This document shows, piece by piece, positions 25,790-63,081 of a DNA stretch of 64,000 bases. The stretch is from contig NC_064769.1 in the NCBI RefSeq assembly GCF_011397635.1, forward strand, positions 21,407,207 through 21,471,206. The letters are read 5' to 3'. Position 1 is the stretch's first letter; the number at the start of each line of letters is the position of its first letter. Position numbers and translations under genes: made by a program. Below the pieces are notes generated by a model that saw nothing but the letters and a program-made list of their open reading frames with translations, did no database searches and was not told the origin of the DNA. Source of the stretch: Epinephelus fuscoguttatus. Taxonomy: Eukaryota; Chordata; Actinopteri; Perciformes; Serranidae.

Positions 25790-25983
25790 TTTTTTTTTTT
25801 TGCATAATCCAAACCCCCCAACTGTTCAGGGCGCCTGACCAAGGGCAGCCCCCTCACTCTGACATCTCTCCACTTTGTGCATGTATAGGTCCTGTTTGTG
25901 CATGTGTGTGTCTTTCGGACCTGTGTGTAATTGACAGCAAGAGTGAAAACATTGAATTTCCCCTCAGGGGGATTAATAAAGTA

Positions 25984-26015
<32 letters not shown>
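25790..26015 (+). repeat. Retroposon 3' tail with (AAACT)n end
   Basis: The words gaatttcccctcagggggat and attaataaagta, followed by a short tandem aaact array at about 25988-26012, are the typical 3' end of a non-LTR retroposon in fish. The upstream 200 bp (gacctgtgtgtaattgacag) fits the same family. It is truncated at the 5' side. The simple-repeat tail places its sense strand on plus. Confidence 0.6.
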
Positions 26016-28580
26016 ACATAAAATATCCCTGTGTCTTAAATGCATGAAATGAACAATATATATTTTTTTAAATATTGTGTTTTTTGTTTTGTATTCAGAG
26101 ACAACCAATAAAGATACTGACATATAGAGATTCAGCACTTTCTCCGATTTATTTTCAGTCCGTCAAGCATAGATTATGTCAAAAACAGTGACAACCACAG
26201 ATCATCACTGCTGTGAATTTTGCTACTAATCAAAACGATCAATACAGTGAGTTCAAATGACCCCCCTCATTCATTTTCATTGGCCTCTGTTGAGCGTAAC
26301 CTGTGAAACTCTCACCCTGTTATTGTCACATTTCACAAAAATTTCACTTTGATAATTTCATGAATCAAAACAAATTCTGTGGACAGATATCACTTCATAG
26401 TTTCGTAGGCAGCATCGTAAAACAGTTTCTTTTAATCCCCTTTTTGTCAAAAATAAAATAAAAAAATCATATTTACAGGAAAAAGTAAACACTCATCACT
26501 CTTAAGACGCTACTTTTGTCAAAACATATAAATTAAATTTCAAAGGGGGGGAAAAATTATGAATCCTAAGGGTGGATGCGCCCAAAACAACTCTCACACA
26601 CAAGTAGTTCAAAAGATATATAGATGTATATATATGTATGTATCCATATATATTCTGTATATATGCTTCTCTACAAAAAAGCAAGTTTACTCTTTCTATG
26701 AGTAAATACATTCTACTCTACAATCACTATAACAACAGTGTACATTCCCAACCAAAATGCTTCGATCGTTTATCAGGAGGATATTGGACTTAAACAATCA
26801 GTGGATCATGACCAGTGACAACATGCTCAATGTGGCTGCAATGTTGAGTGTGTGTTTATGTGTGCGTGCATATGGGTGTGAAATAGCTTCCCATTACCCT
26901 CCTGTTTATGTGCTTGCCAGACGAACACACAAACACACACATTCCCCCTCCATACACACGACACATGTGCACACACACAAACACACACATACGCAGACAG
27001 AAAATGATGTGTTCAGCAGTTAGTCTGGTTCGCTTTGCCTCGGCAGTCGAAACATGATCTCGGATCTATTTCTGCCACTCTGCAGAGTTCAGAGCAGCTC
27101 GCCGATGGTCTTTCCGGGCTCTTTCTGCAGCTCCTCTCCCTCTGCTTCCAGACAAATTTAGCCCGATTCCCAGACTTAAAACCCAACTCTCTGCAAGAAT
27201 GAGCAAGACACACTTTTCCTTCACTTACACACAAGAGATCAGATTTGTCTTCTTCACCTGATATTTCAACTGTCTAGACGGTGAATATCAGATCACATAC
27301 CACATGATTTCTCACTTCTGAGACTGCAAGGATGATCAGATTTGTGCAACAAAGGCTTCAGAGTCTTTGGTGTCTGGATAAATCCCATTCAGCGGAACAA
27401 ACCAGAACCCGTTTCCCAGCAGCATCTCTGCATCATTCGCTTTCCCTCTCTGGCCTTTGACCTGGCAGAGGGATGAAGAGGTGCCTTAGGGAAACTGGGT
27501 TTGACAGTCTCCAAATAGAAAGTCCAAAAAGCTTTTGTTCCCTGGCAACGAAAGCACTCAGAACCCTTTAACCACTGAACATATTGCAGCATCTGAACGC
27601 GCAAAGCTCCTGTGTTTGGTGCCAAAAAACTTTTCCTTCCTAGCTCTTTTCTCCTGTCAGCAAAGCTTGGGTCGTTCATAGATAACTGCTATTTCTCCAA
27701 GAAGCAAAAGTAAAATCCATTATATACAGTGCTACAGACAGCCCGTTACAAAGCACCAAGATAACAAATGGGGGAGATGTGTTTTTTCAGCTATGCATGG
27801 CTCAAATCCTAAAAGTACAAACAAGGCCTATAACCACTTGTGTGACTCTCACTACACACAGTACAATCTTATGTGTAATATACAAACCACGGAGCAAAGA
27901 ATGTCACGCTGTCTCAATGTGCTTGGCTGTTATTGTTGGTGAATGCTAAAATATTTACATATACAATTACATGTGTGAGTCTATTTGCATACACGTGTGT
28001 GTGTGTGTCAGGTGGCCCTGAGAACGATGTGTGGGTGTATTGCTCGTGTGTGCTTTGTGCTTCTTAGATTTACAGGTGTCGTTGTGGAACGCCCACAGAG
28101 AGGCGGTGATTGTGAAAGTGTAGATGCAGGGAGGTGGTGTGTGTTTGTGTGTTTACAATGGCTGCCACGTTTTCCCTCTTTCATAGTGAGACATTTCTGG
28201 GGAACACTGGAGCAGGAAGAGCATCCATCAGAAAACTCAGCAGGACCGAAGTCCAGGACAAACAACCATTACTCTCTAGAAAAGTTATCCACTTGGACAT
28301 AACTGTCTAGGCCTTCAATCAGAGCTACCTAGAGCGTGTTTCTTCTGGGAAAAATGCCTGACAGTAATGTTTTCTATTTTGAGATATGTCATAGTGGAGT
28401 ACTGCTGGAATCATCATCTTCCTGACACTGCAGTAGGAAACACAGCTGGAAACTATCTGACTACTTCTGCATGTTCTTAATAAAGCTTTTTTTTATGTGG
28501 GTGTGAAAGGAGCAGCACTAGTTTCATTTTCCTCCTTGTTTTTCACGCTAACTTCTCCCATGTGCCAAGTATGTGCTGTT
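26016..28580. other. Intergenic DNA without recognised genes
   Basis: The minus strand has an AATAAA (plus tttatt at about 26148-26153) that could end a very long STRBP 3' UTR, but no splice or sequence evidence supports that. CA/GT runs occur at 26920-26990 and 28000-28010. The frame at 27389-27679 has no domain. I see no gene. Confidence 0.35.
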
Positions 28581-28589
28581 AGGATTCCT

Positions 28590-28960
28590 TCAGTGTTCAT
28601 TGTTCAGGAGGTTTTTACCGGGAGCCGAATTATCCGCAGAGGTCTATTCCTCTCCAAAACAAACAAACCAGATGATTAAAACACTGATCAAAGCAGTTTC
28701 ACGGTCAAATCAGTGTTTCTCCAATCCTGTTAGGCTTGTCCCAGGAGAGCCGGTAGCCTAGCACCTGCTAACGTGTGCTCACCGCTTCTCTCTGCTAACT
28801 TAAAAAGCAGATGTTCGAGAGATCTTTACCAGGAGCCGAATTATCCACAGAGGTCTTTTCCTCTCAAGCACAAACAGAGCATGTGATTTAGAACAGTAAA
28901 AACACTGAGAAAACAGTTTCACATTAAAAATCTGTGTTTTTCCAATGCTGTTTGGCTTGC
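28590..28960 (+). repeat. Tandem duplication, two diverged copies, offset 211 bp
   Basis: The copy at about 28605-28740 and the one at about 28815-28965 share ggagccgaattatcc, cagaggtct and cctctc, then aaaacactga, cagtttcac and tgtttttccaat-type words in the same order. They are clearly homologous but diverged. The sequence resembles part of a dispersed fish repeat. It is non-coding. Confidence 0.7.
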
Positions 28961-28965
28961 CGTGG

Positions 28966-31049
28966 TAGGACAGCACAGTACAGTGGTTGATATGAAAACA
29001 TGAATGGCCCTGTTTGGAGCAAGTGTTTGGTTTGTCCATTCTGGGCTACTGTAGAAACATGACATGACATGTGCAATATGGCCAACTCCATAAACAAGGA
29101 CCTGCTCCCAGCGGTAACAAAAGGTAACAAAAATATTATTATTCTTATGTTGAGGTGATTATATACTTAAGAAAACAACAATAATCCATTTCTGCCAATA
29201 TATCTTCCTAAATCCTACACACTTGATCTTCAAACAACAATATAAGATATATTTTTCTTTTTTTCCCTGCATTAATCCCTATGAGACAACAAACAACATG
29301 GATACTTTGAATATTATTTTTTAATCAAACCAGGATGGGCTTTCAGATAGCAGTAAACTGTTATTTCCCCTCACATCTCACTGTAAAGCCTAACAAGAAA
29401 CACACACGAGAGACCTCATCCTAACTAGAAGTCAACAACTCCCCAACCTCTACGGTCCCACGAGACTGCCTGTGCCAGACCGAGCGCGTATCCCTGAGCT
29501 CTCACTCCACCACCCTTCCTCTGAACGCTGTCGTCCAGCCAGCAGACCAAGAGGACAGGGTCAGTAGTCAGGGTGACTCCTCCTGTGTGTCTGTTCAGTC
29601 TGAGGGGAAATGAAAAGGTTGCTCACTGAGGTATGACTGTCTGCCTTATTAATGTGGGCCATCTGGACGGAGAGGACGGGGGCAAAGAGAGAAAGACAGA
29701 GGGAGAGAGGGCAGAGGGGAAATTTCCACACAGCAAAGCTCCAAGTTTTTCACCTCCATGTGAATTCCACACGAGAATGAAAAGTCATGGCAAAGCAGTC
29801 CCTCTCTGCAGTGAGATGAGACGACCAAAGGTGGTCTTTGATTTGATGGGAAATGCTTGGAATAGCAAAGGAAATTTGTTGTGAGGAGTTCAGTGGCTAC
29901 TACAGTGGACTCGCATACAGCACCCTGTGTGGATGAGTCCAGTTGTTTTGAGGAACCAACTGTTCAAACATAAATCACAGAGAGCTTGTGTGCTTGACCC
30001 CACCGCTCCAACACACAAAGCACAAGAGGAGGAAGCGCAGGATATCCTCCAGTTAACCTCCAATCTGCCAATCACAGCTTGATGGCACATTTTATCCCAT
30101 CTTCAGTAACCTTGTCAAATTATCTTCGCTGTCAGCACAGCAGTGTCACAAAATCTAACGCAAATCTGACTTATTGTCTTAAAAAATAGACCTTAGCGAG
30201 TCTATTTTCTCATTCTCAGACGTGCTTTTTGTTGAATCAAAGCAGACACAAACACGCAAGATCAAACTGGCGCCCAGATCAAGGCTAGCGTGAAGAGAAT
30301 CAAAGCCTTTTGATGCACATTCTGTTCAATTTTTGCCTCTGCTGACTGACACCTCATCTCTATTAAGGGCTAAAAATAAAAAATAAAAACTGATGAAGAG
30401 CTTTCAGCGGCATGTAAGCACCACAGAAATTTGCAAAAATCCCACACAGCGCTGAGTGAGTACTGTGTGTATGCTTTGACTGCTATCTCAGTGTGTTGTG
30501 ACACCTGTTTGGCTCCAACAATACCCCAAAATTAGACCCAACACATTGTTATGCACAAAGCACTTTCCAGTTTAATGGGATATCTCATCTCTCAGTCTAA
30601 TTAGTACCTGCATTAATTCAATGAGGGCTATAGCAGCATTAAACCCACAACACAAGTACTATACAGTCAACTACTACGAAGCAATATACATCTATTTTGA
30701 GTCTAAAAATGATGACCAGACTCCAGTTTCCTCACTGGCTGACAGCTGAGGCCAGTGCAGAAGTGCCTTCACATGCAAACTGCATAAGGAGGCTTAAAAT
30801 CTTTAAAAAGATCTGATCTTCATCTCAAAATACAAAGTAAATATACTTTTCAATCTCCAAAGATAATTTTGCTTCCTCAAATATGTGTTGCAGTGGAAAT
30901 GTCCAGAATCACTGTTCTATTGACAGCATATTTAGCCTTACAGAGAAGTTTTGTGTTGTGTTTGCATGATAGACAGGTGGCTGAAAGGAGATGCCAAGAC
31001 CAATCCAACTTTTTCTCTCCCAATGCCAAAACCTCAACTCAGGGTCTGA
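28966..31049. other. Intergenic DNA without recognised genes
   Basis: No recognisable protein, RNA or complete mobile element. Parts (28966-29230) may extend the dispersed repeat to the left. Confidence 0.35.
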
Positions 31050-31610
31050 AAAATGAAGCTGACGCTTTACTGCCAAAAACTGCAGTTCCTTGAATGGCCA
31101 CTTGAGGCTGGCTCCAGAAGCGAGTCAATCCCCATAGACTCCAGTGTTAAAATGTTGAACTCCACAGTGGAAATAAACATGTTTTCAGCCTGATACAATA
31201 AATGGTTTTGGTTTCTATAGCTAATTTTCGCAAGGCTTGATGTTACACATAGGTAAGGGCATGGCCACTTAAGTGACAGGTGTCACTAAGGTCTATGAGT
31301 CAGATCCCCCTCATGCTGCTCTTAAGCTCCACTCTCTTGTCCAAATATATATTCATCAAGATTTTCAGTCATCCAAGTCATGATAATCTTAAGTGCTCAG
31401 TTCTGGAATTTTGAAGAACTCCAGAACTGAAGAAGCCACTTGGATGAGAGGTGAAACATCTTCAAGAAACTCAAGCAAGTCCAGTTGCCTTCGATACAGC
31501 ACTTAAGACGTTCCAATATAGTAACTTCTGGCTCCATATAAGCAAGATGGCAACGGCCAAACTACTTCAAAGTGGCAGCCCGCAATCCACTGAGTGACAA
31601 AATGGTAGCT
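31050..31610 (+). repeat. Composite of dispersed fish repeats
   Basis: The words cacttgaggctggctccaga, gagtcaatccccatagac and aaataaacatgttttcagcc match a common teleost repeat. It is interrupted at about 31355-31505 by a retroposon tail (cacttggatgagaggtgaaa, catcttcaagaaa, gtccagttgcctt). The first repeat resumes near 31510 (ttctggctccatata, agatggcaacggcc). The family of the inserted tail, possibly Penelope-like or LINE, is uncertain. Confidence 0.45.
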
Positions 31611-33662
31611 GCGTCCATTATTTAACACAATCTATTGGTATCTGCCAACACCAAGTACCAATCCAATGCAAGTCTTTTTTCTAAATGTCAAATCTGCAAT
31701 CCTCAGTGTGTGGAACTTACTAGAATTGTTTTAAATTCAAGACTGATGCTGCCAATACTCAGGCACTCTGGATCGGTGCAACCCTAACTGAAACTTCCTC
31801 AGTCCACTTCAGCTCCAGCCAGGTTTCTTTTGCTCCAATTTCCTGGCTTCAGTGATCGGCAAAGGCAACCAAAGGTTAAACCCCATTCCTCAAAAAACCT
31901 TTAGGTGACATCACCAGCCACTGAAATGTGCCAAGCTTCCCAAGAAAGGGACATGACATCCAATTTTAGTGTCCCACTTGTGGAGATTTTTCCTGGGCTA
32001 TACCTTTCATTAGTTAGTTTGTGCTGTCTTTCCCTTTGTCTAGGAAGGCTCTTGACAATCAACTAATATCTGTCACCTGCAGCCTCACGTCTGTACAGTA
32101 GAGGATTGCCATAGGAGGGTGGAGGGAAGGGTGTGCGAATGTGTGAGTGTAAAGTAATGCGTGTGAGTGAGCTGTGCTTTTGGTCCCTAAGGCGAGCGGG
32201 ACAGAGCTGAAGATTGTTCCGAGTGTTGATGGGTGAGTCCGCTAACATGAGTGAATGGCAAATGGAGCAGCGCGTACATCAGAGTATACACATACTATAC
32301 ACATACAGTACTGTATTTGTAACAACAGTATTCCCTGCCAGCAGTGAGACTATAGAAAATGTGCTTTCTGACAGGAAAAGTGTGTGTGTTTGTGTGTGTG
32401 TGTCTGTGTGTGCAGGTGTGATTAGGTGATGAGTGTGTTCAGTAGTAGCGAGCACCTCTGGTCCGGGCCACGTAAACAAACCTCGGGCAGCAGAGAGCGT
32501 GCTCAGAAAGGCTCAGAAAGACATCAAAGATAGAGGAAAAGTTTGAAGGAAGGAAAGAAGGAAGCATTATTATTCTAACAGCACAGGTTAATAGGAATAC
32601 CAAAGATAATATTGCATCTCCTAGAACTAGCTTCAATTGCTCAGTGTATATAAAATTGGAAGAAAGCTATACCGTGATATTACAGTTACATTTCACTTTA
32701 TAATTCTAAAATAATTTATACCAACAATAGTTATATTTTATAGAATATTTACATAAATACATCATCATATAGTAATATTATTGTCAACACATTGTTATAG
32801 AAACATACACCATACATATATGTGTATATAGTCATGTTATAGCCACACGTACACACACATACAATGAATATACAATCAGAATGAGCTATTGCAATGCTGT
32901 GTTGGGTAAAACTCCGTCGGACATTCACATCTTCTCAAGTAAGTAAGCTCGCAGAGAGGAGTTCTGGTGTATTGCTATAAGAAAGAAGTTCAGCCCAGCC
33001 TCGCACAGTCGCAGCTGAACGTATCTCGTAAAATCCGAGTATTGCTTCGTGTAAAGTTACTCTCCTCTGAAGTGATAATCTGGGGGGAGAGAGAGGAGGA
33101 TACACAGAGAGGAGCTCTGAGCCTCTCTGTCAGTATGTCAGATAGTTGCTGCCGCTGCTGTCGGGCAGAAAGTTTTTTTCCCCCCGGCGGACTGATCAAA
33201 AGAAAACAGTTTTGGATCTGTGAGTCCATCACCTGGATAGAAAGGCAGTCCGCTTTGACGGACAGAAAAACAGGTGTCCTGCGTATACAGACAGTTAAGT
33301 GTGAAGAGAGTATCCGATAACCTGCTGCCTCTAGAAGTCAGAGAAGAGATCCTGGGGACCCAGATGAATGATAAAAGGAGCGATGGTCCTCGGCTGGTAG
33401 AAGGGATTGTCAATGAAAAGACCACCTGCAGTTAGATGAAGAACAGAGACAAACAGAGCAGGGGTGATATTGCTATGCATATACAAAGACAGATCTATTA
33501 AACACAATGTGAGGCTACTATATATCAAACTTTCTTCACTTCTTTGACAATATGGGCTGAAAGAGGAGCTATACCTGGAGATGTTCCAGTAAAAAAGATT
33601 ACTCCCTGGGTGGCATTAATAACATTACATAAACTTGTCTATACTGTATGTCAAGTACTAAA
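31611..33662. other. Intergenic DNA without recognised genes
   Basis: A GT run lies near 32382-32412 and AT-rich sequence at 32640-32830. The frame at 32967-33320 lacks any domain. I see nothing to annotate. Confidence 0.4.
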
Positions 33663-34597
33663 TTAAAGGAATAGTTCAGCATTTTGGGAAATACACTTAT
33701 TTGCTTTCTTTATCATTATCATTATCATCCTCATTTTTGCTTTTTGGGTCTATTCTGTATTTGACATTGACTGTATGTCCTGGAGCAGGATCCACTTCAC
33801 TGTTGCTCTTTCTTTGTGCCATTTTATTCCCTGTTTGATGCTTGATTTATACTTGATACATCTGGGAGGGTCACGCATAGATGCACAGCCAAAGTGACGT
33901 CACACCATCGAACACATCCCTTTGTGGCAGGTTTTTAGCCTGTCTGTGCACGTCTCACATTTTTTAACAATGCGGATGTGAATAGCAATTGTAAAAACTT
34001 GTCAGTAGTAATCCTTAGCTCCACTTCATTCATTTTGTGTGCAATGGATCTGACGTTGGCCAGAAAGAGGCACGGAAGCGGGGGTTTATGTGGCTGCTTC
34101 TTTAGCCTAGTTAGCACACCAGCTCGGCATCAACGCTTTTGTTTTCTCTTCCTACACCGTCTTTGCCGCTTGTTGGAGTTGACAACAATCCACGGAGACC
34201 CTGGTGATCGGGAGATATCTGCTGGTATGTTGTGCATCTGTTAAAAGAAGCTCATAACAGAGGAGCTACTTTGTAGGTTGATGTTAATTAAATCCCGTCG
34301 ACTATACATAAGCTTAGCCTGGCAGAGCTCGCCAGGATGAAACAACAAACACAAGAAGATACATAACAAAAAGCACCAAACAGGAGAGCTAAAAGCCGCC
34401 ACACATGCGCGTGCCACCATCTTCGCCATCTCCCAAACCACTGGGATGGAGAACCATGCTGTAGATGCGAGTTTTCAGTGCACTGCCCCCTAAATTTGGG
34501 AGAATATCGGTTTGCCTGGGGAAGAAACTGCACCAAGTATAAAAGATCGAAGTGTGTCAGCTTGTGCCTGTGCAGGAAAGCATAACTGAAACTGTGT

Positions 34598-34730
34598 ATA
34601 TCCTTATCTGAAATGAGGGTCAAAGGACAGAGGGTGTCCTGTGTTGAACAGACTGTAAAGCCCTTTGATGCTAATTTGTGATTTGTGGCATTGAGTCATG
34701 TAAATAAACTACCTGATCTTCTACACTTGC
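34598..34730 (+). repeat. Short retroposon-like repeat, copy 1
   Basis: The run gacagagggtgtcctgtg, then actgtaaagcccttt, tgtgatttgtggcatt and gtaaataaact is a diverged relative of the sequence at 63695-63835, in the same orientation. I recognise it as a common fish 3' tail ending in a short AAATAAA-type run. Confidence 0.55.
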
Positions 34731-34759
34731 GGCAGCAACTCAGTCCCAACCCAGTGGGC

Positions 34760-35205
34760 GCAATCCACCTGGGTCTTGTTCAGGAGTGAGGGTAAAATGG
34801 AAACTGAGATCTACAGGAGGATTGGTGCAGCGTCAGCAGAACTAACGGATATGGTAGCTGACAGTTGTTAGAAGGCAGGGAACTGAGCCAAAAAGCTTTA
34901 GAAGGCCAAAATGAGTTTCCTCCAAAGGGTGGCTGGGCTCACCCTTAGCAATATGGCAGGGAGAGGTGCTCAGGCATCTTCTCAGGATGCCTCGTAGACA
35001 CCTTCCTTAGGAGGTTTTCTGGGCACATCCAACTAAAATGAGACCCTGCAGGTAGGCTCAGAACACACTGGAGAAATTATATATCTCATCTGGCTTGAGA
35101 ACACGTCCAGATAACCCAGGAGGATTTTAAAAACGTTGTTGCTGAGAGCCTGCGGTCACCGTGACCTGCTCCCAGGTAAGCAGAAGAAAATGGACGAATA
35201 AATTA
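34760..35205 (+). repeat. Truncated LINE-like fragment (3' end of reverse-transcriptase ORF)
   Basis: Sequence here (aatgagtttcctccaaaggg, tggctgggctcaccctta, then tggacgaataaatta) matches the 3' part of a fish non-LTR retrotransposon as I remember it. Stops and frameshifts break the frame, so nothing functional is encoded. It is 5'-truncated, as usual for target-primed insertions, and lies inside the TTAA-flanked element. Confidence 0.55.
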
Positions 35206-35504
35206 AAACTGGCTTGACAAGACTGATACCAGCCTTAAATTTGGAGTTGGAGCAATGATATGGTGAGTTTCTTAAAACAAAGACCAAAGGCAGGGGAAAA
35301 ACATCCACCTATCAGCAACACTCTGCTCTGTCCATGAGATATAATGTGGTCAGAGTCAGGCTAGCTGTTTCCCTCCGTTTCCGGTCTAGCTAAGCTACGC
35401 TAGCTGGCTGCAGCGTCATAAGTAGCATACAGACGTGTGGGTAGTATCAATCTAACTCTCGACAAAAAAGCAACAAACTGAATTTCCCAAAACTATTCCT
35501 TTAA

Positions 35505-36774
35505 TATCCTACAACTATTCCAGTCATGGATATCCAGAAGGAGCTGAGTGAAAAGCCTCATCACAAATATTAAATGTAACATGTAAAGACTGAAGATGAG
35601 ATCAGACACAGGTGAAGCCATTTTGAAAGTACATTTATACACATGGACATGCTCTCTCTTGGGCTTCAGCTCTCACTTATAACGAATTCAACCTTGAACA
35701 GAAGAACATCAGTAAATACACACAGAATGCAAACAGCTGGAAATTCATCTTCAATCGTGTGAGATTGAAGTAAAGCTTCAGTGATGTCAGACAAATATCA
35801 TTTGAAAGGTTTTTACAACAACTCAATGGAGCTCAACCAACCATTGGACAAGATACTGGGTCCTCTAATCCAATGGCTGCGCCTCATAGCTGTAACCATG
35901 GAGACGTCGTCAGGGGAGGGGTTATCTCTCGCTGTGGCTGGATGACCGAGAAGTGGTGAAGGGCCAGCGTAACTCTGTCTTGGCTGGTGCTGACCTCTGA
36001 CTAACATGTTGGAGTATGTTTTTTTTTTTATAATTTCTAGCAAAGTTCCTCTTATTATTTATTTCACCTGTGATATTAAATCATCAAATATTTAAAATCT
36101 TTATTTGAAACACAGACTGAGTCAAGAGGAATAGTTTGGAGCCCAGGTTTCAGCGGCTCAGTTGGTGCTGATTCTTAATTGAGCAGAAACGTGCAAAACA
36201 ATAAATACAGCATGATACTGATATAATGAAACAACATAAAACACACTGACAGTGAGGTTTTAATTCACGTGGGTCTCTTATTGCTGCTTTATTAGTTTTC
36301 AGCCATTTTATGCCAACTGAATTCAGCTAAGACAATGTACTGAGGCTCTCAACTTGCTGCTGCAAAAGGCTGAAGTCAGCTTATATGACAACCTATAAAG
36401 GCTCTGCATATATACTGTAGGTGATACCTCTGATAGCTGCAGGAAACACGCCAAATATTAATCCACGTAAGGTAATGGGATTGTGCAGCTGAATGCAAGA
36501 TGCAGGATCTGATGAGAGCTTTCTAAATTCATCCGTTGTCTTCTTGCCTTTCTCTCTGAATATCTATAAGCTGAGGGTCAAAGGGATGCGACAAGACGCC
36601 CTGAGGTACGTGGAAAGATTGAAATTCAATCCGTGTGCATGTATGAGGGTGGAATATTAAAGCTCGATGTTGAAATGTAAGTTTAGGTCACAGTATCATG
36701 TGCAGGTGGACAGAGGTAAATCAAGTCCCCAGCAGCTGAAAGCCTTAAAATCAGATATACACCAGGCAACGCTC
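35505..36774. other. Intergenic gap between converging genes, STRBP side
   Basis: No coding sequence or clear repeat was recognised in this interval. It lies just past the likely STRBP cleavage site. Confidence 0.4.
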
Positions 36775-37268
36775 AGCTTTTATAGGAGATAAACTTTATT
36801 TAACATTATTATTTATTTATTCCTATACATCCTTCACACAGCTCATTATTATTTTCTTTTTACAGAGAATGTGTGTGTGTGTGTGTTGTGTGTATCATAT
36901 TGCAAAGGCTATATCCTCTTCCTGGCAAAAAAAATAAACACAATAACAAAAGGCTGATATATATAATTTAGACTCAAAGAATGAGGTCACAGTTCACAGT
37001 ACAAATCGTTCAAGTTTTTGTTTATCTCTTAAGAACTTAAACCTGCAGTATTTTTTCATGTCCATAAAAGTTTCTGAAAACAGTGAGAAAAAAAAAACAA
37101 CGCTTTTACAAATCTTCAGCTCAAGTCCTTAATCCTCTCCCCATCATTGATATCGTAGAAAAAACAAAACAAAACTGAGTTTCCCTTCTATATAAAAGCG
37201 AGCTGTACGGCTTGGAAAAAGCATTTGGTATGTATGAAAACGTGTTTGGTGTGTGTGTGTCTCCTGTG
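36775..37268 (-). other. STRBP: STRBP 3' untranslated region (end inferred)
   Basis: This follows the STRBP stop on the minus strand, contains a CA microsatellite (plus GT run at 36869-36886), and ends near the AATAAA cluster. A longer alternative 3' UTR cannot be excluded. Confidence 0.5.
36795..36821 (-). promoter_or_regulatory. STRBP: Candidate STRBP polyadenylation signals
   Basis: On the minus strand, AATAAA occurs at 36800-36795, and overlapping AATAAA copies at 36821-36816 and 36817-36812. They lie about 450-475 nt past the STRBP stop and are followed by a GT-rich stretch (gcgttgcctggtgtat), the usual arrangement for cleavage and polyadenylation. Confidence 0.5.

Positions 37269-63081
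<25,813 letters not shown>

Larger units (their letters stand above)
33663..35504. mobile_element. TTAA-flanked inverted-repeat element with retroposon cargo
   Basis: TTAA at 33663-33666 and 35501-35504 flank ends that read aggaatagttcagcattttg at the left. Read inward from the right, the other end is aggaatagttttgggaaatt, so the two match apart from a short gap. The right inner part (gtcaggctagctgtttccc) is typical of a common fish element. The 1842-bp length is inflated by inserted repeats at 34598-34730 and 34760-35200. No transposase frame is present. Confidence 0.65.

Noticed and set aside
26748..27023. Plus-strand frame ending in repeated His-Thr
   Set aside because: The His/Thr run is a translated CA microsatellite and nothing upstream resembles a protein.
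32967..33320. Plus-strand frame of 117 codons with a Cys-rich patch
   Set aside because: No family resemblance and no splice-site support; composition matches neighbouring non-coding DNA.
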